Assembly (NCBI GenBank): GCA_031082315.1
Contig: JAVHLC010000005.1
Coordinates: 124,001 to 188,000 of the forward strand
Direction of reading: 5' to 3'
Length of the DNA: 64,000 nucleotides
Source: Thermodesulfobacteriota bacterium
GTDB lineage: Bacteria > Desulfobacterota > QYQD01
Shown: positions 14,953 through 24,917 of the stretch, one piece after another
Numbering within the stretch: the stretch's first letter is position 1
Layout of the letters: the number at the start of each line of letters is the position of its first letter
Translations under genes and position numbers: made by a program
Notes under the pieces: generated by a model
Told to the model about the DNA's origin: nothing
Databases searched by the model: none
Seen by the model: the letters and a program-made list of their open reading frames with translations, nothing else

Positions 14953-17196
14953 CTAACCCCTTTTTTCTTTATAATCGCATTCTTTTTGCGGACAGCGGAC
15001 CTGTTTGGTTCCGTTCTTGTCAGTTTTGAGGAGCAGGAAAGGGGCTTTGCATCTGGGGCATTCTTCGGCTACGGGCTGTTCCCAGGTGGCAAACTGACAT
15101 TTTGGATACTTGCTGCAGCCATAGAAAACCCGCCCCTTTTTCGTACGTTTTTGAATGATCTCTCCGTCACAGTCCGGTTCAGGGCACTTTATTCCGGTAC
15201 CCAGAGGCCGTGTGTTTTTACAATCAGGATAACCGGAACAGGCCAGAAACGCCCCAAACCGGCCACGTTTCTGCACCATGGGCCGTCCGCACTTTTCACA
15301 GGTCCCGTATGACGTTTCGTCCTCTTTTTGTATCTCGATCTTTCCGTTTCGATCGCGATTAAAATCCTTGGTGTTTCTACATGCCGGGTAGTTAGAGCAG
15401 GCCAGGAAGGGGCCGCTTTTGCCTGTCTTAATTACCATGGGATTTCCACATTTATCGCAGGTCACATCCGTGGGCAGCCCTTGCCCCTTAAGCGAAACCA
15501 TATTGCTCTCAGCCTGGTCCAGCCGCTCCTTAAAGGGACCGTAGAAGTGGCGCAGGGTGTCCGCCCAGTTGGCCTGGGCCTCTTCGATCTTATCTAGTTC
15601 ATCTTCCATCCGGGCGGTAAACTTCACATTAAGTATATCCGGAAAATGATTGACCAGGAGGTCGGTGACCAGAAAGCCCAACTCTGTAGGTCTGAAGCAT
15701 CCTTTTTCAAGGCTGGCGTATTTCCGGACCTGGATGTGTGAAAGGATGGTGGCGTAGGTACTTGGCCGGCCGATACCGCTTTCCTCCAGGGTCTTTATGA
15801 GGGTGGCCTCAGTAAAGCGGGGCGGCGGCTGGGTGAAGTGTTGCTTGGGAGTCAGGTTCAGGAGTCTTAATGCCTCTCCGGCTGCAAGTTTGGGGAGGGT
15901 TACCTCGCCCGCCTCTCCGTTTTCATCCAGTCCTTCTACATAGAGGGCCATAAATCCAAGAAATTTCATTATGCTTCCGGTGGCGCGGAATCTGTAAGAA
16001 CCGGCCTCTATATCTACCATGGTCTGATCCATAACGGCTGAGGACATCTGGCTGGCCGTGAATCTCTTCCAGATCAGGTCATATAATAGGAAATGGTCTT
16101 TAGAGAGGAAGCCTTTTACCTTTTCCGGTGTAAGCGATGGGTCAGCCGGCCGTATGGCCTCATGGGCCTCTTGAGCGCTTTTACGGCTTTTATATACATT
16201 GGGCCTGGCAGGAAGATATTCCGGGCCAAAGGTTTGTTTTATCGTCTCTCTGACGGCCGTCACGGCCTCGGTGCTAAGGCGCGTAGAGTCAGTACGCATA
16301 TAGGTAATGAGACCGACCGGTCCCTCCTCGCCCAGGTCTATTCCTTCATAGAGTTGCTGGGCCAGGAGCATAGTCTTTTTGGCGGAAAAACGCAGCTTGC
16401 GGTAAGCCTCCTGCTGCATGGTACTGGTTATGAAAGGCGGGTTGGGATGACGTTTTTTCTCCTTACGCTCCACGTTTGCAACCCGGTAGGCATGTCCCTC
16501 CAGGTCTTTCAGTATGTTTTCGGCCTGGGTCTGGTCATTGATCTTTATTTTTTTCTGGTCAATGGCGACCAGCCTGGCCTCGAAGGAAGGGGGCTCCTTA
16601 CCTTCTAATCCGGCGGTAATAGACCAGTATTCTTCAGGCACAAAGGCCTGAATCTCCCGCTCCCGTTCACAGACAATGCGCACTGCTACAGACTGTACGC
16701 GGCCGGCCGAGAGGCCCTTTTGCACCTTTTTCCAGAGGAGGGGGGAAATCTGGTAACCGACCAGGCGGTCCAGTATCCTCCTGGCCTGCTGGGATTCAAA
16801 CTTGTGTATATCAAGAGAGGCGGGCGTTGCCAGCGCCCCGGCAATAGCTTTGGGCGTAAATTCATTGAAGAGCACGCGATGGAAGGTCTTGCCGGTGGAC
16901 TTTAATTCATCTTGGATATGCCAGGCTATGGCCTCACCTTCACGATCCGGGTCAGGGCCAAGGTAGATGTCCGTTGCCTCCCTGGCCGCCTTTTTCAATT
17001 CCTGGATGATCTTTGCCTTGCCCTTTATTACCTTATACTCAGGCTGAAAGTTATCCTTAATATCCACGCCCAGGCTGTTTTCCGGGAGGTCTTTAATATG
17101 ACCTACCGAGGCCTTTACCGTGAACTTCTTCCCTATGTATTTTTGTAGCGTTTTGGCCTTGGTCGGCGATTCCACAATGAGAAGCGACTTGGACAT
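14953..17196 (-). CDS. topA: DNA topoisomerase I
   Basis: Type IA topoisomerase that relaxes negative supercoils through a transient 5'-phosphotyrosine bond. The 747-residue protein opens with the TOPRIM domain (LIVESPTKAKT and DPDREGEAIAWH), followed by the core with the active-site Tyr in LITYMRTDSTR and the strand-binding motif SAGRVQS. The C-terminus carries four zinc ribbons, each C-x2(or 4)-C-x16-20-C-x(4-5)-C, starting near CDKCGNP, CEKCGRP, CPEPDCDG and CPRCKAP. The gene follows dprA with an 11-bp gap, the common dprA-topA order, and is probably cotranscribed. The length is typical and all key residues are present. Confidence 0.97.
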   Translation of the reverse strand: MSKSLLIVESPTKAKTLQKYIGKKFTVKASVGHIKDLPENSLGVDIKDNFQPEYKVIKGKAKIIQELKKAAREATDIYLGPDPDREGEAIAWHIQDELKSTGKTFHRVLFNEFTPKAIAGALATPASLDIHKFESQQARRILDRLVGYQISPLLWKKVQKGLSAGRVQSVAVRIVCEREREIQAFVPEEYWSITAGLEGKEPPSFEARLVAIDQKKIKINDQTQAENILKDLEGHAYRVANVERKEKKRHPNPPFITSTMQQEAYRKLRFSAKKTMLLAQQLYEGIDLGEEGPVGLITYMRTDSTRLSTEAVTAVRETIKQTFGPEYLPARPNVYKSRKSAQEAHEAIRPADPSLTPEKVKGFLSKDHFLLYDLIWKRFTASQMSSAVMDQTMVDIEAGSYRFRATGSIMKFLGFMALYVEGLDENGEAGEVTLPKLAAGEALRLLNLTPKQHFTQPPPRFTEATLIKTLEESGIGRPSTYATILSHIQVRKYASLEKGCFRPTELGFLVTDLLVNHFPDILNVKFTARMEDELDKIEEAQANWADTLRHFYGPFKERLDQAESNMVSLKGQGLPTDVTCDKCGNPMVIKTGKSGPFLACSNYPACRNTKDFNRDRNGKIEIQKEDETSYGTCEKCGRPMVQKRGRFGAFLACSGYPDCKNTRPLGTGIKCPEPDCDGEIIQKRTKKGRVFYGCSKYPKCQFATWEQPVAEECPRCKAPFLLLKTDKNGTKQVRCPQKECDYKEKRG

Positions 17197-17207
17197 ATTA
17201 TCCCCTG

Positions 17208-18332
17208 TTATTTTCTGACAAATAGTTTTCCGGGTAACTGCTGAACCAGGCCCTTTAATTCTAAATTAAGAAGTATGCTGCTTACTTTTTGCACAACTAA
17301 GTTTCCTCTTCGGACTAATTCGTCAATATGTTGAGGATATTCTTCCACCAGCGCCAGAATATCCCTTTCTTCAGGCAAAATATCCTGAGGAGGGATACAG
17401 GCCGGTGGGCAATTTGTAGTTTTTTCGCCCTTTAATGCCGGCTCCATGGAGAATTTTTTCGGGGGGCGCAGTTCTTCTACTATGTCCTCGGCAGATTCAA
17501 CGAGTTTTGCCCCCTGCTTAATAAGCTTGTGTGTTCCACTGCTCCGGAGCGAGTTTATGCTCCCGGGCACGGCAAATACCTCGCGCCCCTGCTCAAGGGC
17601 TAAGTTGGCGGTTATTAAAGAGCCGCTTTTCCCGGTGGCCTCTACGATAACCGTACCCAGGGCCAGGCCACTGATAATCCGGTTACGGATCGGAAAATTT
17701 TTAGGTTCAGGGGGCGTGCCCAAGGGATATTCGGATATAACCGCCCCGTTTTCAGTTATACGTTGATATAGGTCCTTGTTTTCCTCGGGATAGACGACGT
17801 CCAGTCCTGAACCCAGTACCGCTATGGTTCGGCCTTTGCCCCAGAGGGCGCCCAGATGGGCAGCCGTGTCGATGCCGCGCGCCATACCGCTCACGATGGT
17901 CAGGCCATGGCCGGCCAGAGAGCGGCAGAGCCCTTCCGCTGCCTTCTGTCCATAATAGGTGGCATGACGTGATCCGACCACTGCCACGCTAAAGGTATCG
18001 GCCTCACTCAAATTCCCCTTAATGTAAAGTAGGGCCGGCGCGTCATAGATATTTGCCAGATTTTGAGGATATGCCTTATCCTGAAAGGTGAGTATCTTTA
18101 CCCCATATTTACGTAGTAATTTTAGTTCCTGTGCGGCACGTTCTTTGGAGGCAAAGTTGCGTATAGCCTCTATGGTCGCCGACCGAATTCCTTTTATTGC
18201 CGTAAGCTCAGTTCCTTTGGCCTTGAATACTTCTTCAGGTGTGCCAAAAACCTTGATAAGCTGCCGGTAGGTGACACCCCCAATCCCGGGGATCAGGTGG
18301 AGGGCCATCCAGTAATACAAGTCATCTGTCAT
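17208..18332 (-). CDS. dprA: DNA processing protein DprA/Smf
   Basis: A 374-residue DNA-binding protein that loads RecA on incoming single-stranded DNA in transformable bacteria; its role in non-competent species is unclear. It has an N-terminal SAM/HhH-like region (HLIPGIGGVTYRQL), a central Rossmann-like domain (VAVVGSRHATYYG, SGMARGIDTAAH, VLGSGLDVVYP) and a C-terminal winged helix (from about 310). The start ATG at 18332 follows the spacer downstream of the tRNA terminator. topA follows 11 bp later in the same transcript. Confidence 0.96.
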   Translation of the reverse strand: MTDDLYYWMALHLIPGIGGVTYRQLIKVFGTPEEVFKAKGTELTAIKGIRSATIEAIRNFASKERAAQELKLLRKYGVKILTFQDKAYPQNLANIYDAPALLYIKGNLSEADTFSVAVVGSRHATYYGQKAAEGLCRSLAGHGLTIVSGMARGIDTAAHLGALWGKGRTIAVLGSGLDVVYPEENKDLYQRITENGAVISEYPLGTPPEPKNFPIRNRIISGLALGTVIVEATGKSGSLITANLALEQGREVFAVPGSINSLRSSGTHKLIKQGAKLVESAEDIVEELRPPKKFSMEPALKGEKTTNCPPACIPPQDILPEERDILALVEEYPQHIDELVRRGNLVVQKVSSILLNLELKGLVQQLPGKLFVRK

Positions 18333-18414
18333 ATATTTTTAAAATAGCAGTCAAACGGGGCTGACTATAATAGATAGGGCAGAAGTGTCAAGTCCTTTCT
18401 GGGGCAGCAGTACT

Positions 18415-18453
18415 ACAAATAAAAAAGGGATTAGCCATCATGACTAATCCCTT
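18415..18453 (-). terminator. Intrinsic terminator after tRNA-Val/tRNA-Asp
   Basis: Read on the minus strand, AAGGGATTAG and CTAATCCCTT form a 10-bp perfect stem with a 9-base loop, followed by a run of T. It lies just after the CCA end of tRNA-Asp and ahead of dprA. Confidence 0.88.
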
Positions 18454-18461
18454 AACTTTAT

Positions 18462-18539
18462 TGGCGGGGCCGACGAGACTCGAACTCGCGACCTCCGGCG
18501 TGACAGGCCGGCGTTCTAACCAAACTGAACTACGACCCC
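18462..18539 (-). tRNA. tRNA-Asp (GTC)
   Basis: Cloverleaf read on the minus strand: acceptor GGGGTCG/CGGCCCC, anticodon stem CCGGC/GCCGG with loop CTGTCAC (anticodon GTC), TTCGAGT T-loop, discriminator G and encoded CCA. It is the second gene of a two-tRNA unit behind tRNA-Val. Confidence 0.96.
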
Positions 18540-18562
18540 GACGATTGTTTTAAGGCAAGAAA

Positions 18563-18638
18563 TGGTAGGCGGAACAGGGCTTGAACCTGTGACCCCCGGC
18601 TTGTAAGGCCGATGCTCTCCCAACTGAGCTATCCGCCC
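18563..18638 (-). tRNA. tRNA-Val (TAC)
   Basis: Minus-strand cloverleaf: acceptor GGGCGGA/TCCGCCT, D-arm AGCTCAGTTGGGAGAGC, anticodon loop CTTACAA (anticodon TAC), GGTTCAAGC T-loop, discriminator A and encoded CCA. It precedes tRNA-Asp by 23 bp. Confidence 0.96.
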
Positions 18639-18652
18639 CTGATCAGGTTTGT

Positions 18653-18682
18653 ACTATTAACAACTCCATTTTGGCAAGTCAA
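18653..18682 (-). promoter_or_regulatory. Sigma-70-type promoter for the tRNA-Val/tRNA-Asp unit
   Basis: On the minus strand TTGACT and AATAGT are separated by 18 bp and end 14 bases before the tRNA-Val 5' end. The tRNA-Leu gene has a similar TTGACT promoter at 24494-24522, which supports both. Confidence 0.5.
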
Positions 18683-18716
18683 GCAAAATGTACATAAAGC
18701 TATAAGAAGCAATATA

Positions 18717-21161
18717 TCAATGGGCGGTAATTTCTGGAAGAACTTCTCCCTTAGGGAAAACACCTACCGGAGAGGATGCCGGACCCTTGAATAAAGACTC
18801 CGGGTCATCCAATACCAGCGCCTTCTTGAGCACCTCATCCATGCTTTCAACCATTTCCACTTGGATAGATTTAATCAACCTAGGGGGAATATCTTTGAGG
18901 TCTTTTTCATTCTCACGAGGGATAAACACCGCACTCACATTACTCCGCCTTGCCGCCAGCATCTTTTCTTTAAGCCCGCCAATAGGCAGTACACGGCCCC
19001 TCAATGTAATTTCGCCCGTCATGGCCGTATCTTTATGGACCGGGATCTTAAGCAAGGCCGAGGTTATAGCCGTGGCCATGGTAATACCGGCCGACGGACC
19101 ATCTTTGGGGATAGCTCCTTCCGGCACATGAATATGGATATCTATCTTCTGGTAAAAATCAGCATCCAGTCCAAGGCTTTCAGCCCTGGAACGGACATAG
19201 CTGAGGGCGGCTCTGGCCGATTCCTGCATGACATCGCCCAGCTTACCTGTGATGGTCAGGTTGCCTTTCCCGGGCATGATAACTGCTTCAATCTGCAGTA
19301 TCTCCCCGCCGAACTCTGTCCAGGCCAGTCCGGTAGCCACCCCGATCTCATCCTTCTCTTCAGCCAGGCCATAGCGGTAACGAGGAACACCAAGATATTT
19401 CTCCAGGGACTGGGCATTAACCACTGCCTTTCGCCTCTCCTCTTTGTTTTTGGCAATCTCCTTGGCCACCTTACGGCATATACTGGAAATCTCCCTCTCT
19501 AAGTTACGGACGCCGGCTTCCCGGGTATAACGGCGGCTGATCCCCAGAATAGCATTATCTGTAATATCCAGGTCACCCTTCTGAAGACCATTAGCCTGAA
19601 TCTGCTTTGGGATTAAAAATTTTCTGGCAATATTTAATTTCTCTTCTTCCGTATATCCGGAAAGTTGAATAACCTCCATCCTGTCCTGTAAGGGAGGTGG
19701 AATAGCGTGGAGAGTATTAGCCGTAGTTATAAAGAGAATTTCCGATAAATCATAATCGATATCGAGATAATGGTCATTAAAGCTATAATTTTGTTCCGGA
19801 TCAAGCACCTCCAGGAGGGCAGCGGAAGGATCGCCGCGAAAATCCATGCTCATCTTGTCCACTTCATCCAGACAGAAGACCGGGTTATTGACTTTGGCCT
19901 TGCGCAAAGATTGTATTATCTTCCCGGGCATAGCCCCGATATATGTCCGCCGGTGACCGCGGATTTCCGCCTCATCCCTTACTCCACCCAGAGATAAGCG
20001 GATAAAGTTTCGCCTGGTAGCCCGCGCTATGGACTTGGCCAGAGAAGTCTTTCCTACTCCGGGCGGGCCTACCAGACAGAGAATCGGCCCTTTCATCTTT
20101 TTGACAAGACTCTGGACCGCCAGGTATTCAATAATCCTTTCCTTCGGCTTCTTAAGACCATAATGATCCTCTTCCAGGATCCTCTCTGCCTCGTTAATAT
20201 CTATCTGATCCCTGCTCTTTTCATACCAGGGGAGGGAAATCAACCAGTCTATATAATTACGGACAACAGTAGCCTCAGCGGACATAGGCGACATCATCTT
20301 CAGTTTTTTGAACTCATTACGCACCTTGGTTGCGGCCTCTTTTGACATCCGCTTCCGTTTAATCTTTTGCTCGAGTTCATTCAGCTCATTTTTAAAGTCA
20401 TCTTTGCCGCCCATCTCCTTCTGGATGGCGCGCATCTGTTCGCTGAGATAATACTCCTTCTGGGTCTTCTCCATCTGTTTTTTGACCCGGTCTTTTATGC
20501 GATGCTCGATCTGAGCGACCTCTATCTCGGCGCACATCAGGTGATAAAGCTTTTCCAGACGCTTGGCCAGATTCAACGTCTCCAGGATGGTCTGTTTGTC
20601 TGCGAGGCGCAAGGTCAAATGGGATGCCATGGTGTCGGCTAACTTAGAGACGTCGTCAATAGAAGCAATAGATAAAAGTACTTCTGAAGGTATCTTTTTG
20701 TTAAATTTTGCATACTCCTCAAAGGTAGAACGTACGGTGCGCACCAACGCCTCTTTTTCCAGACCATGCTCACCCATATCAGCCATCTCCTCAACTTCAA
20801 CCAGGAAGAAGTTTTTATGGGGCAGGAATTGCGTTATCTTCCCGCGTCTCTTACCCTCGACCAGGAGTTTTACCGTACCGTCCGGCAGACGCAGGAGTTG
20901 TAATATACTACCTATGGTTCCAATGGGTTCTATATCTCTTTCGCCGGGTTCATCTCTTTTGGCATCCTTTTGAGCTGTAAGGAAAAGATCCGCCTTTCGA
21001 CCCATAGCATCTTCTAATGCCTGGATGGACTTCTCTCTTCCCACAAAAAGCGGCGCTACCATGTGCGGGAAAATCACTATATCACGCAGCGGTAAAAGCG
21101 GGACAACGATCTTCTCCCTTTTCAAGGCATCCTCTTTTCCCTTTGCGTTAGAACCAAACAT
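18717..21161 (-). CDS. lon: ATP-dependent protease Lon (canonical)
   Basis: Soluble hexameric AAA+ protease that removes misfolded and short-lived regulatory proteins. The 814 residues include the N-domain (about 15-210, starting [16 protein letters not shown]), the helical region (to about 355), AAA+ (Walker A GPPGVGKT at 365-372, Walker B CLDEVDK) and the protease domain with Ser690 (KDGPSAGI) and Lys731 (GGLKEK). Length and all motifs are standard. It closes the run tig-clpP-clpX-lon, with an 11-bp gap after clpX. It differs from the receiver-Lon fusion at 5839-7845 by having the N-domain and no receiver. Confidence 0.98.
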   Translation of the reverse strand: MFGSNAKGKEDALKREKIVVPLLPLRDIVIFPHMVAPLFVGREKSIQALEDAMGRKADLFLTAQKDAKRDEPGERDIEPIGTIGSILQLLRLPDGTVKLLVEGKRRGKITQFLPHKNFFLVEVEEMADMGEHGLEKEALVRTVRSTFEEYAKFNKKIPSEVLLSIASIDDVSKLADTMASHLTLRLADKQTILETLNLAKRLEKLYHLMCAEIEVAQIEHRIKDRVKKQMEKTQKEYYLSEQMRAIQKEMGGKDDFKNELNELEQKIKRKRMSKEAATKVRNEFKKLKMMSPMSAEATVVRNYIDWLISLPWYEKSRDQIDINEAERILEEDHYGLKKPKERIIEYLAVQSLVKKMKGPILCLVGPPGVGKTSLAKSIARATRRNFIRLSLGGVRDEAEIRGHRRTYIGAMPGKIIQSLRKAKVNNPVFCLDEVDKMSMDFRGDPSAALLEVLDPEQNYSFNDHYLDIDYDLSEILFITTANTLHAIPPPLQDRMEVIQLSGYTEEEKLNIARKFLIPKQIQANGLQKGDLDITDNAILGISRRYTREAGVRNLEREISSICRKVAKEIAKNKEERRKAVVNAQSLEKYLGVPRYRYGLAEEKDEIGVATGLAWTEFGGEILQIEAVIMPGKGNLTITGKLGDVMQESARAALSYVRSRAESLGLDADFYQKIDIHIHVPEGAIPKDGPSAGITMATAITSALLKIPVHKDTAMTGEITLRGRVLPIGGLKEKMLAARRSNVSAVFIPRENEKDLKDIPPRLIKSIQVEMVESMDEVLKKALVLDDPESLFKGPASSPVGVFPKGEVLPEITAH

Positions 21162-21172
21162 AAATATACCCC

Positions 21173-22429
21173 TTATGCACTACGCGCTTTTGTTGTCTCA
21201 TACAGGATAATGGGTTCCTCTCTATTGAGTATTACCTCTTCGCTGATCACACATTCCCTTGCGTCCCCCTTAGAGGGGAGTTCATACATTATGTCCAGCA
21301 TGGCATTTTCAAGAATAGATCTTAATCCTCTGGCGCCGGACTTCCTCTTCATACTTTCACGGGCCACGGCCACCAGCGCCCCTTCGGTGAAGCGTAAGTT
21401 AATATGATCAAGATCGAAAAGCTTCTTATATTGTTTGACCAGGGCATTTTTAGGCTCTTTCAATATCTTGATAAGCGCCTCTTCATCCAGTTCTTCCAGT
21501 GTGGCCACGACCGGCAATCTTCCCACAAATTCCGGTATAAGGCCAAAACGCAAGAGGTCTTCCGGCTTGACCTCACCCAGGATATCACCAAGCCTGGACT
21601 GAGACGCCCCGCGAATATCGGCGCCAAAGCCCATGGACTTGACTCCGATCCTGTTTCTGATGATGTTTTCCAGGCCAACAAATGCCCCACCGCAGATAAA
21701 AAGGATATTAGTAGTATCCACCTTGACAAATTCCTGCTGGGGGTGTTTGCGACCACCCTTGGGCGGGACGTTGGCCGTAGTCCCTTCTATAATCTTGAGT
21801 AATGCCTGCTGTACGCCTTCGCCGGAGACGTCACGGGTGATAGACGGGTTGTCTGATTTTCGGGCGATCTTATCGATCTCATCAATGTAAACTATACCCC
21901 GCGAGGCCAGGGCCACATCGTAGTCAGCCGCCTGCAGCAGGCTTAAGATAATATTCTCAACATCCTCGCCCACATAACCGGCCTCGGTGAGAGAAGTGGC
22001 ATCGGCAATAGTAAAGGGGACATTCAGTATCTTGGCCAGGGTCTGGGCCAGAAGAGTCTTCCCGCAACCCGTTGGGCCGACAAGGAGGATGTTACTCTTT
22101 TGCAGTTCTATACCCTGGGTATCGACCCGGCTGTCAATCCTTTTATAGTGGTTGTGCACCGCTACGGCCAGTATCTTTTTTGCCCTTTCCTGGCCGATTA
22201 CATATTCATCCATGATATTTTTGATCTCTCGAGGTTTTGGTATCGAGCCGCTCCTCTTGGCCACCTCTTCCTTCTCATACTCCTCAGCCATAATATCATT
22301 ACAAAGCTCTATACACTCATCACAGATATAGACAGCCGGCCCTGCGATCAGCTTCTTGACCTCGTCCTGGCTTTTACCGCAAAAAGAACAGAGTAAATCG
22401 CTTCCCTTTCTATCACCCTTTTTTGACAT
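21173..22429 (-). CDS. clpX: ClpX, ATP-binding unfoldase of the ClpXP protease
   Basis: AAA+ unfoldase that recognises substrates and feeds them into ClpP. The 418-residue protein has the N-terminal zinc-binding domain (CSFCGKS and CDECIELC), Walker A GPTGCGKT, Walker [11 protein letters not shown] and the ClpP-contact IGF-type loop in [12 protein letters not shown]. The ATG shares one base with the clpP stop codon and follows a strong AAGGAGG site, so the two are coupled. Confidence 0.98.
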   Translation of the reverse strand: MSKKGDRKGSDLLCSFCGKSQDEVKKLIAGPAVYICDECIELCNDIMAEEYEKEEVAKRSGSIPKPREIKNIMDEYVIGQERAKKILAVAVHNHYKRIDSRVDTQGIELQKSNILLVGPTGCGKTLLAQTLAKILNVPFTIADATSLTEAGYVGEDVENIILSLLQAADYDVALASRGIVYIDEIDKIARKSDNPSITRDVSGEGVQQALLKIIEGTTANVPPKGGRKHPQQEFVKVDTTNILFICGGAFVGLENIIRNRIGVKSMGFGADIRGASQSRLGDILGEVKPEDLLRFGLIPEFVGRLPVVATLEELDEEALIKILKEPKNALVKQYKKLFDLDHINLRFTEGALVAVARESMKRKSGARGLRSILENAMLDIMYELPSKGDARECVISEEVILNREEPIILYETTKARSA

Positions 22430-23034
22430 TAAATTTCCTCCTTTTTAAGCACAGGCCGTTTAGCTATAACCTCATCAATGAGGCCGTATTCCATGGCCTG
22501 CCCGCCGCCCATGAAGAAATCGCGGTCCGTATCCCTGCTGATCCGCTCAATGGATTGGCCGGTGTGATCCGACAAAATCTTGTTCAGCTCTTCGCGCAAC
22601 CGCAAAATCTCCCGCGCCTGAATATCTACGTCTGTGGCCTGACCTTGGGCGCCGCCCAGGGGTTGATGGATCAAAATACGCGAATGCGGCAGCGCATAGC
22701 GTTTGCCCTTAGCCCCTGCGGCCAGGAGTAGCGCGGCCATACTGGAAGCCTGCCCCATGCACAAAGTCACAATATTTGGTTTTATGTACTGCATGGTATC
22801 ATAGACGGCCAGTCCGGCCGTCACTATTCCCCCGGGGGAATTAATGTACAGGGTAATATCCTTATCCGGGTCTTCAGCCTCCAAAAAAAGCATCTGCGCA
22901 ATCACCAGATTAGCCAGGTCGTCATCTATTGAAGACCCCAAAAAGATTATTCTTTCCTTTAAAAGGCGCGAATAGATATCATAAGCCCGTTCACCGCGTG
23001 AGCTCTGTTCTACAACAATAGGTATTAATGTCAT
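22429..23034 (-). CDS. clpP: ClpP protease subunit
   Basis: Serine protease core of ClpXP, a tetradecameric chamber. The chosen ATG at 23034 gives 201 residues starting [19 protein letters not shown], the usual N-terminus, with GGAG eight bases upstream. An in-frame TTG at 23058 would add eight residues. The catalytic Ser (MGQASSMAA), His ([11 protein letters not shown]) and Asp (DTDRDFFM) are present. It sits 27 bp after trigger factor and is fused by one base to clpX. Confidence 0.97.
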   Translation of the reverse strand: MTLIPIVVEQSSRGERAYDIYSRLLKERIIFLGSSIDDDLANLVIAQMLFLEAEDPDKDITLYINSPGGIVTAGLAVYDTMQYIKPNIVTLCMGQASSMAALLLAAGAKGKRYALPHSRILIHQPLGGAQGQATDVDIQAREILRLREELNKILSDHTGQSIERISRDTDRDFFMGGGQAMEYGLIDEVIAKRPVLKKEEI

Positions 23035-23061
23035 CTTCCAATCTCCATCTATTTTCAATAC

Positions 23062-24363
23062 TTATTCCACAGCAGCCTGAGCCAATTTTATCTTCGCATG
23101 TTCTATAAGATAATCCAGTGTCTTCTGGGGTAATATATAATCCGGCAATGATTGCATAAGGTTAGGGTTGGCGCGCAGGTGATTAGCCTCTTCCGGCTTC
23201 ATGTTGAGTGTGCGGGCGACCTTAGCGAATTCTTCGTCAATATCCTTCTCTTCCACCTTTAGATTTTCCCTGCGTGCTATCTCCTCCAGGATGAGCGAGC
23301 CACGGGCTCGCTTCCCCGCCTCTTCTCTAAATTTGTCACGTAGTTCTTTATCGGAAATACCCGTAGATTCAACGGGTATGCCCATTCTTGCCAGCTTACG
23401 CCGGGACTCATCCACTATAGCGTCTATTTCTCCTTCCAGGAGACTCTCCGGCAATTCAAAATCACATTTTGCTATCAGCAGATCCATAACCTGGCGCCGC
23501 ATATCGGCTTCAGACTGCTTTTTTTGAGCCTCAACCAGGGTCTCTTTGACCTTATTGCGCAGGTCTTCGAGGTTCTTAAAGTCAGCGCCCAGATCCACAG
23601 CAAATGCATCATCTAAGGCCGGGACAACCCTTTCTTTTATGTCATTTACACCAACCTGGAAATCCATAGTCTTCCCGGCCATTGTTTTATTTGCAAAATC
23701 CTCTGAAAAGGTCACCTTTATTTCTGTTTCGGCATTTTTCGACAAACCAATTAATTGCCTTTCAAAATCCGGGTTGAAAAGCCCGGAGCCGACCTCCAGA
23801 TGATAACTCTGTCCGTTACTTCCCTCCACGGGGTTGCCATCCCGAAATCCCTTATAATCAATAACCGCTACATCTCCCTCTCTGATCGGCCGGTCTTCAT
23901 CAATGGATTTAAAATGAGCATTCATCTGCCGGAGCTCATCCAGTTTTTTTTCTACGTCCTGGTCGGTAACCGGCGACTCCTTCCTCTCAATCTCCAGTTC
24001 CAGGTAATCCTTCACTTCTATAAGCGGCTTAACCTCTACCGTAGCTGTGTATTTAAGATACTCCCCGGGCTTGAATTCTTCCTCATCAATCACGGGCCTG
24101 GCCACTGGAGAAAGCCCTGTCTCATGAACGGCCTTGGGGTAGGAATCGTTGAGAAGTTTATCCAGGGTATCTACTTCCACATTTTGACGGTAGTAACGTT
24201 CTAAAATCTCCCTGGGGATCTTGCCTGGACGGAAACCCTTTATCCTCACTTTCTTGTTTAAGGCCCTGTAAGCGTTTTCAATCTCCTCAGCCACGACTTC
24301 TTGAGGAATCTCAACATAGATCTTCTTGCGGACGGCGCTTATATCCTCAACTCTGCATCTCAC
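23062..24363 (-). CDS. tig: Trigger factor, ribosome-associated chaperone
   Basis: Chaperone and peptidyl-prolyl isomerase that binds nascent chains at ribosomal protein uL23. The protein has the N-terminal ribosome-binding domain with signature (GFRPGKIPREI), the central FKBP-type PPIase domain (VAVIDYKGFRDG) and the helical C-terminal domain, ending KIKLAQAAVE. The frame stays open upstream through tRNA-Leu, but the correct start is the GTG at 24363 (VRCRVEDIS), with AGGAG upstream. This gives 433 residues, the family length. It leads the tig-clpP-clpX-lon run. Confidence 0.96.
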   Translation of the reverse strand: MRCRVEDISAVRKKIYVEIPQEVVAEEIENAYRALNKKVRIKGFRPGKIPREILERYYRQNVEVDTLDKLLNDSYPKAVHETGLSPVARPVIDEEEFKPGEYLKYTATVEVKPLIEVKDYLELEIERKESPVTDQDVEKKLDELRQMNAHFKSIDEDRPIREGDVAVIDYKGFRDGNPVEGSNGQSYHLEVGSGLFNPDFERQLIGLSKNAETEIKVTFSEDFANKTMAGKTMDFQVGVNDIKERVVPALDDAFAVDLGADFKNLEDLRNKVKETLVEAQKKQSEADMRRQVMDLLIAKCDFELPESLLEGEIDAIVDESRRKLARMGIPVESTGISDKELRDKFREEAGKRARGSLILEEIARRENLKVEEKDIDEEFAKVARTLNMKPEEANHLRANPNLMQSLPDYILPQKTLDYLIEHAKIKLAQAAVE

Positions 24364-24396
24364 GTTTTTTGTACTCCTGACCTCTTGAATTAGTAA

Positions 24397-24483
<87 letters not shown>

Positions 24484-24493
24484 TTACGCGTTA

Positions 24494-24522
24494 AATTTAA
24501 TGCAGATAATAACTTAAGTCAA
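24494..24522 (-). promoter_or_regulatory. Sigma-70-type promoter for tRNA-Leu (and possibly tig)
   Basis: On the minus strand TTGACT and TAAATT are 17 bp apart, placing the start point a few bases before the tRNA-Leu 5' end. No terminator separates tRNA-Leu from tig, so read-through is possible. Confidence 0.55.
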
Positions 24523-24917
24523 GAAGAGAAAAATTCCTGTCAAGCCAATTTAGAACTGTCCTATTTTACTTGATAATCTCCTCACTTATTACGCACAGTC
24601 TCTTACTAAAGGGGGGTTAAAAGGATTTTCCGAGTAACAGAGAGGGGGAATAGATGCCTTTTTACAATTTTGTTTGCCATTTATCTAATATTGGTATAGA
24701 AACAATGAATTGCTGTTCATACGATCTTAAGTAAGGCTTTTTCGAATAAAAACGGCGAGGAGGGAGGCACTATGAAGACGGCGGGGCTTTTTTTAATTAA
24801 GGGGGGGTAGAGGCACGGTAACCAAGGTTTCGTATACAAAATTTACCAAGCGTGGACGTCTGTATTTCGCACCTTCGCCCATGCTATAACTAACCAAACT
24901 AACAGGGGGGGATCTTG
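24523..24917 (+). other. Long leader of the TSUP operon with two possible short ORFs
   Basis: No recognised gene or riboswitch. Two short frames have good ribosome binding sites: 24654-24734 (26 codons, after GAGAGGGGG) and 24772-24810 (12 codons, MKTAGLFLIKGG, after GAGGAGGGAGG). Either could be a leader peptide or chance. Confidence 0.35.
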
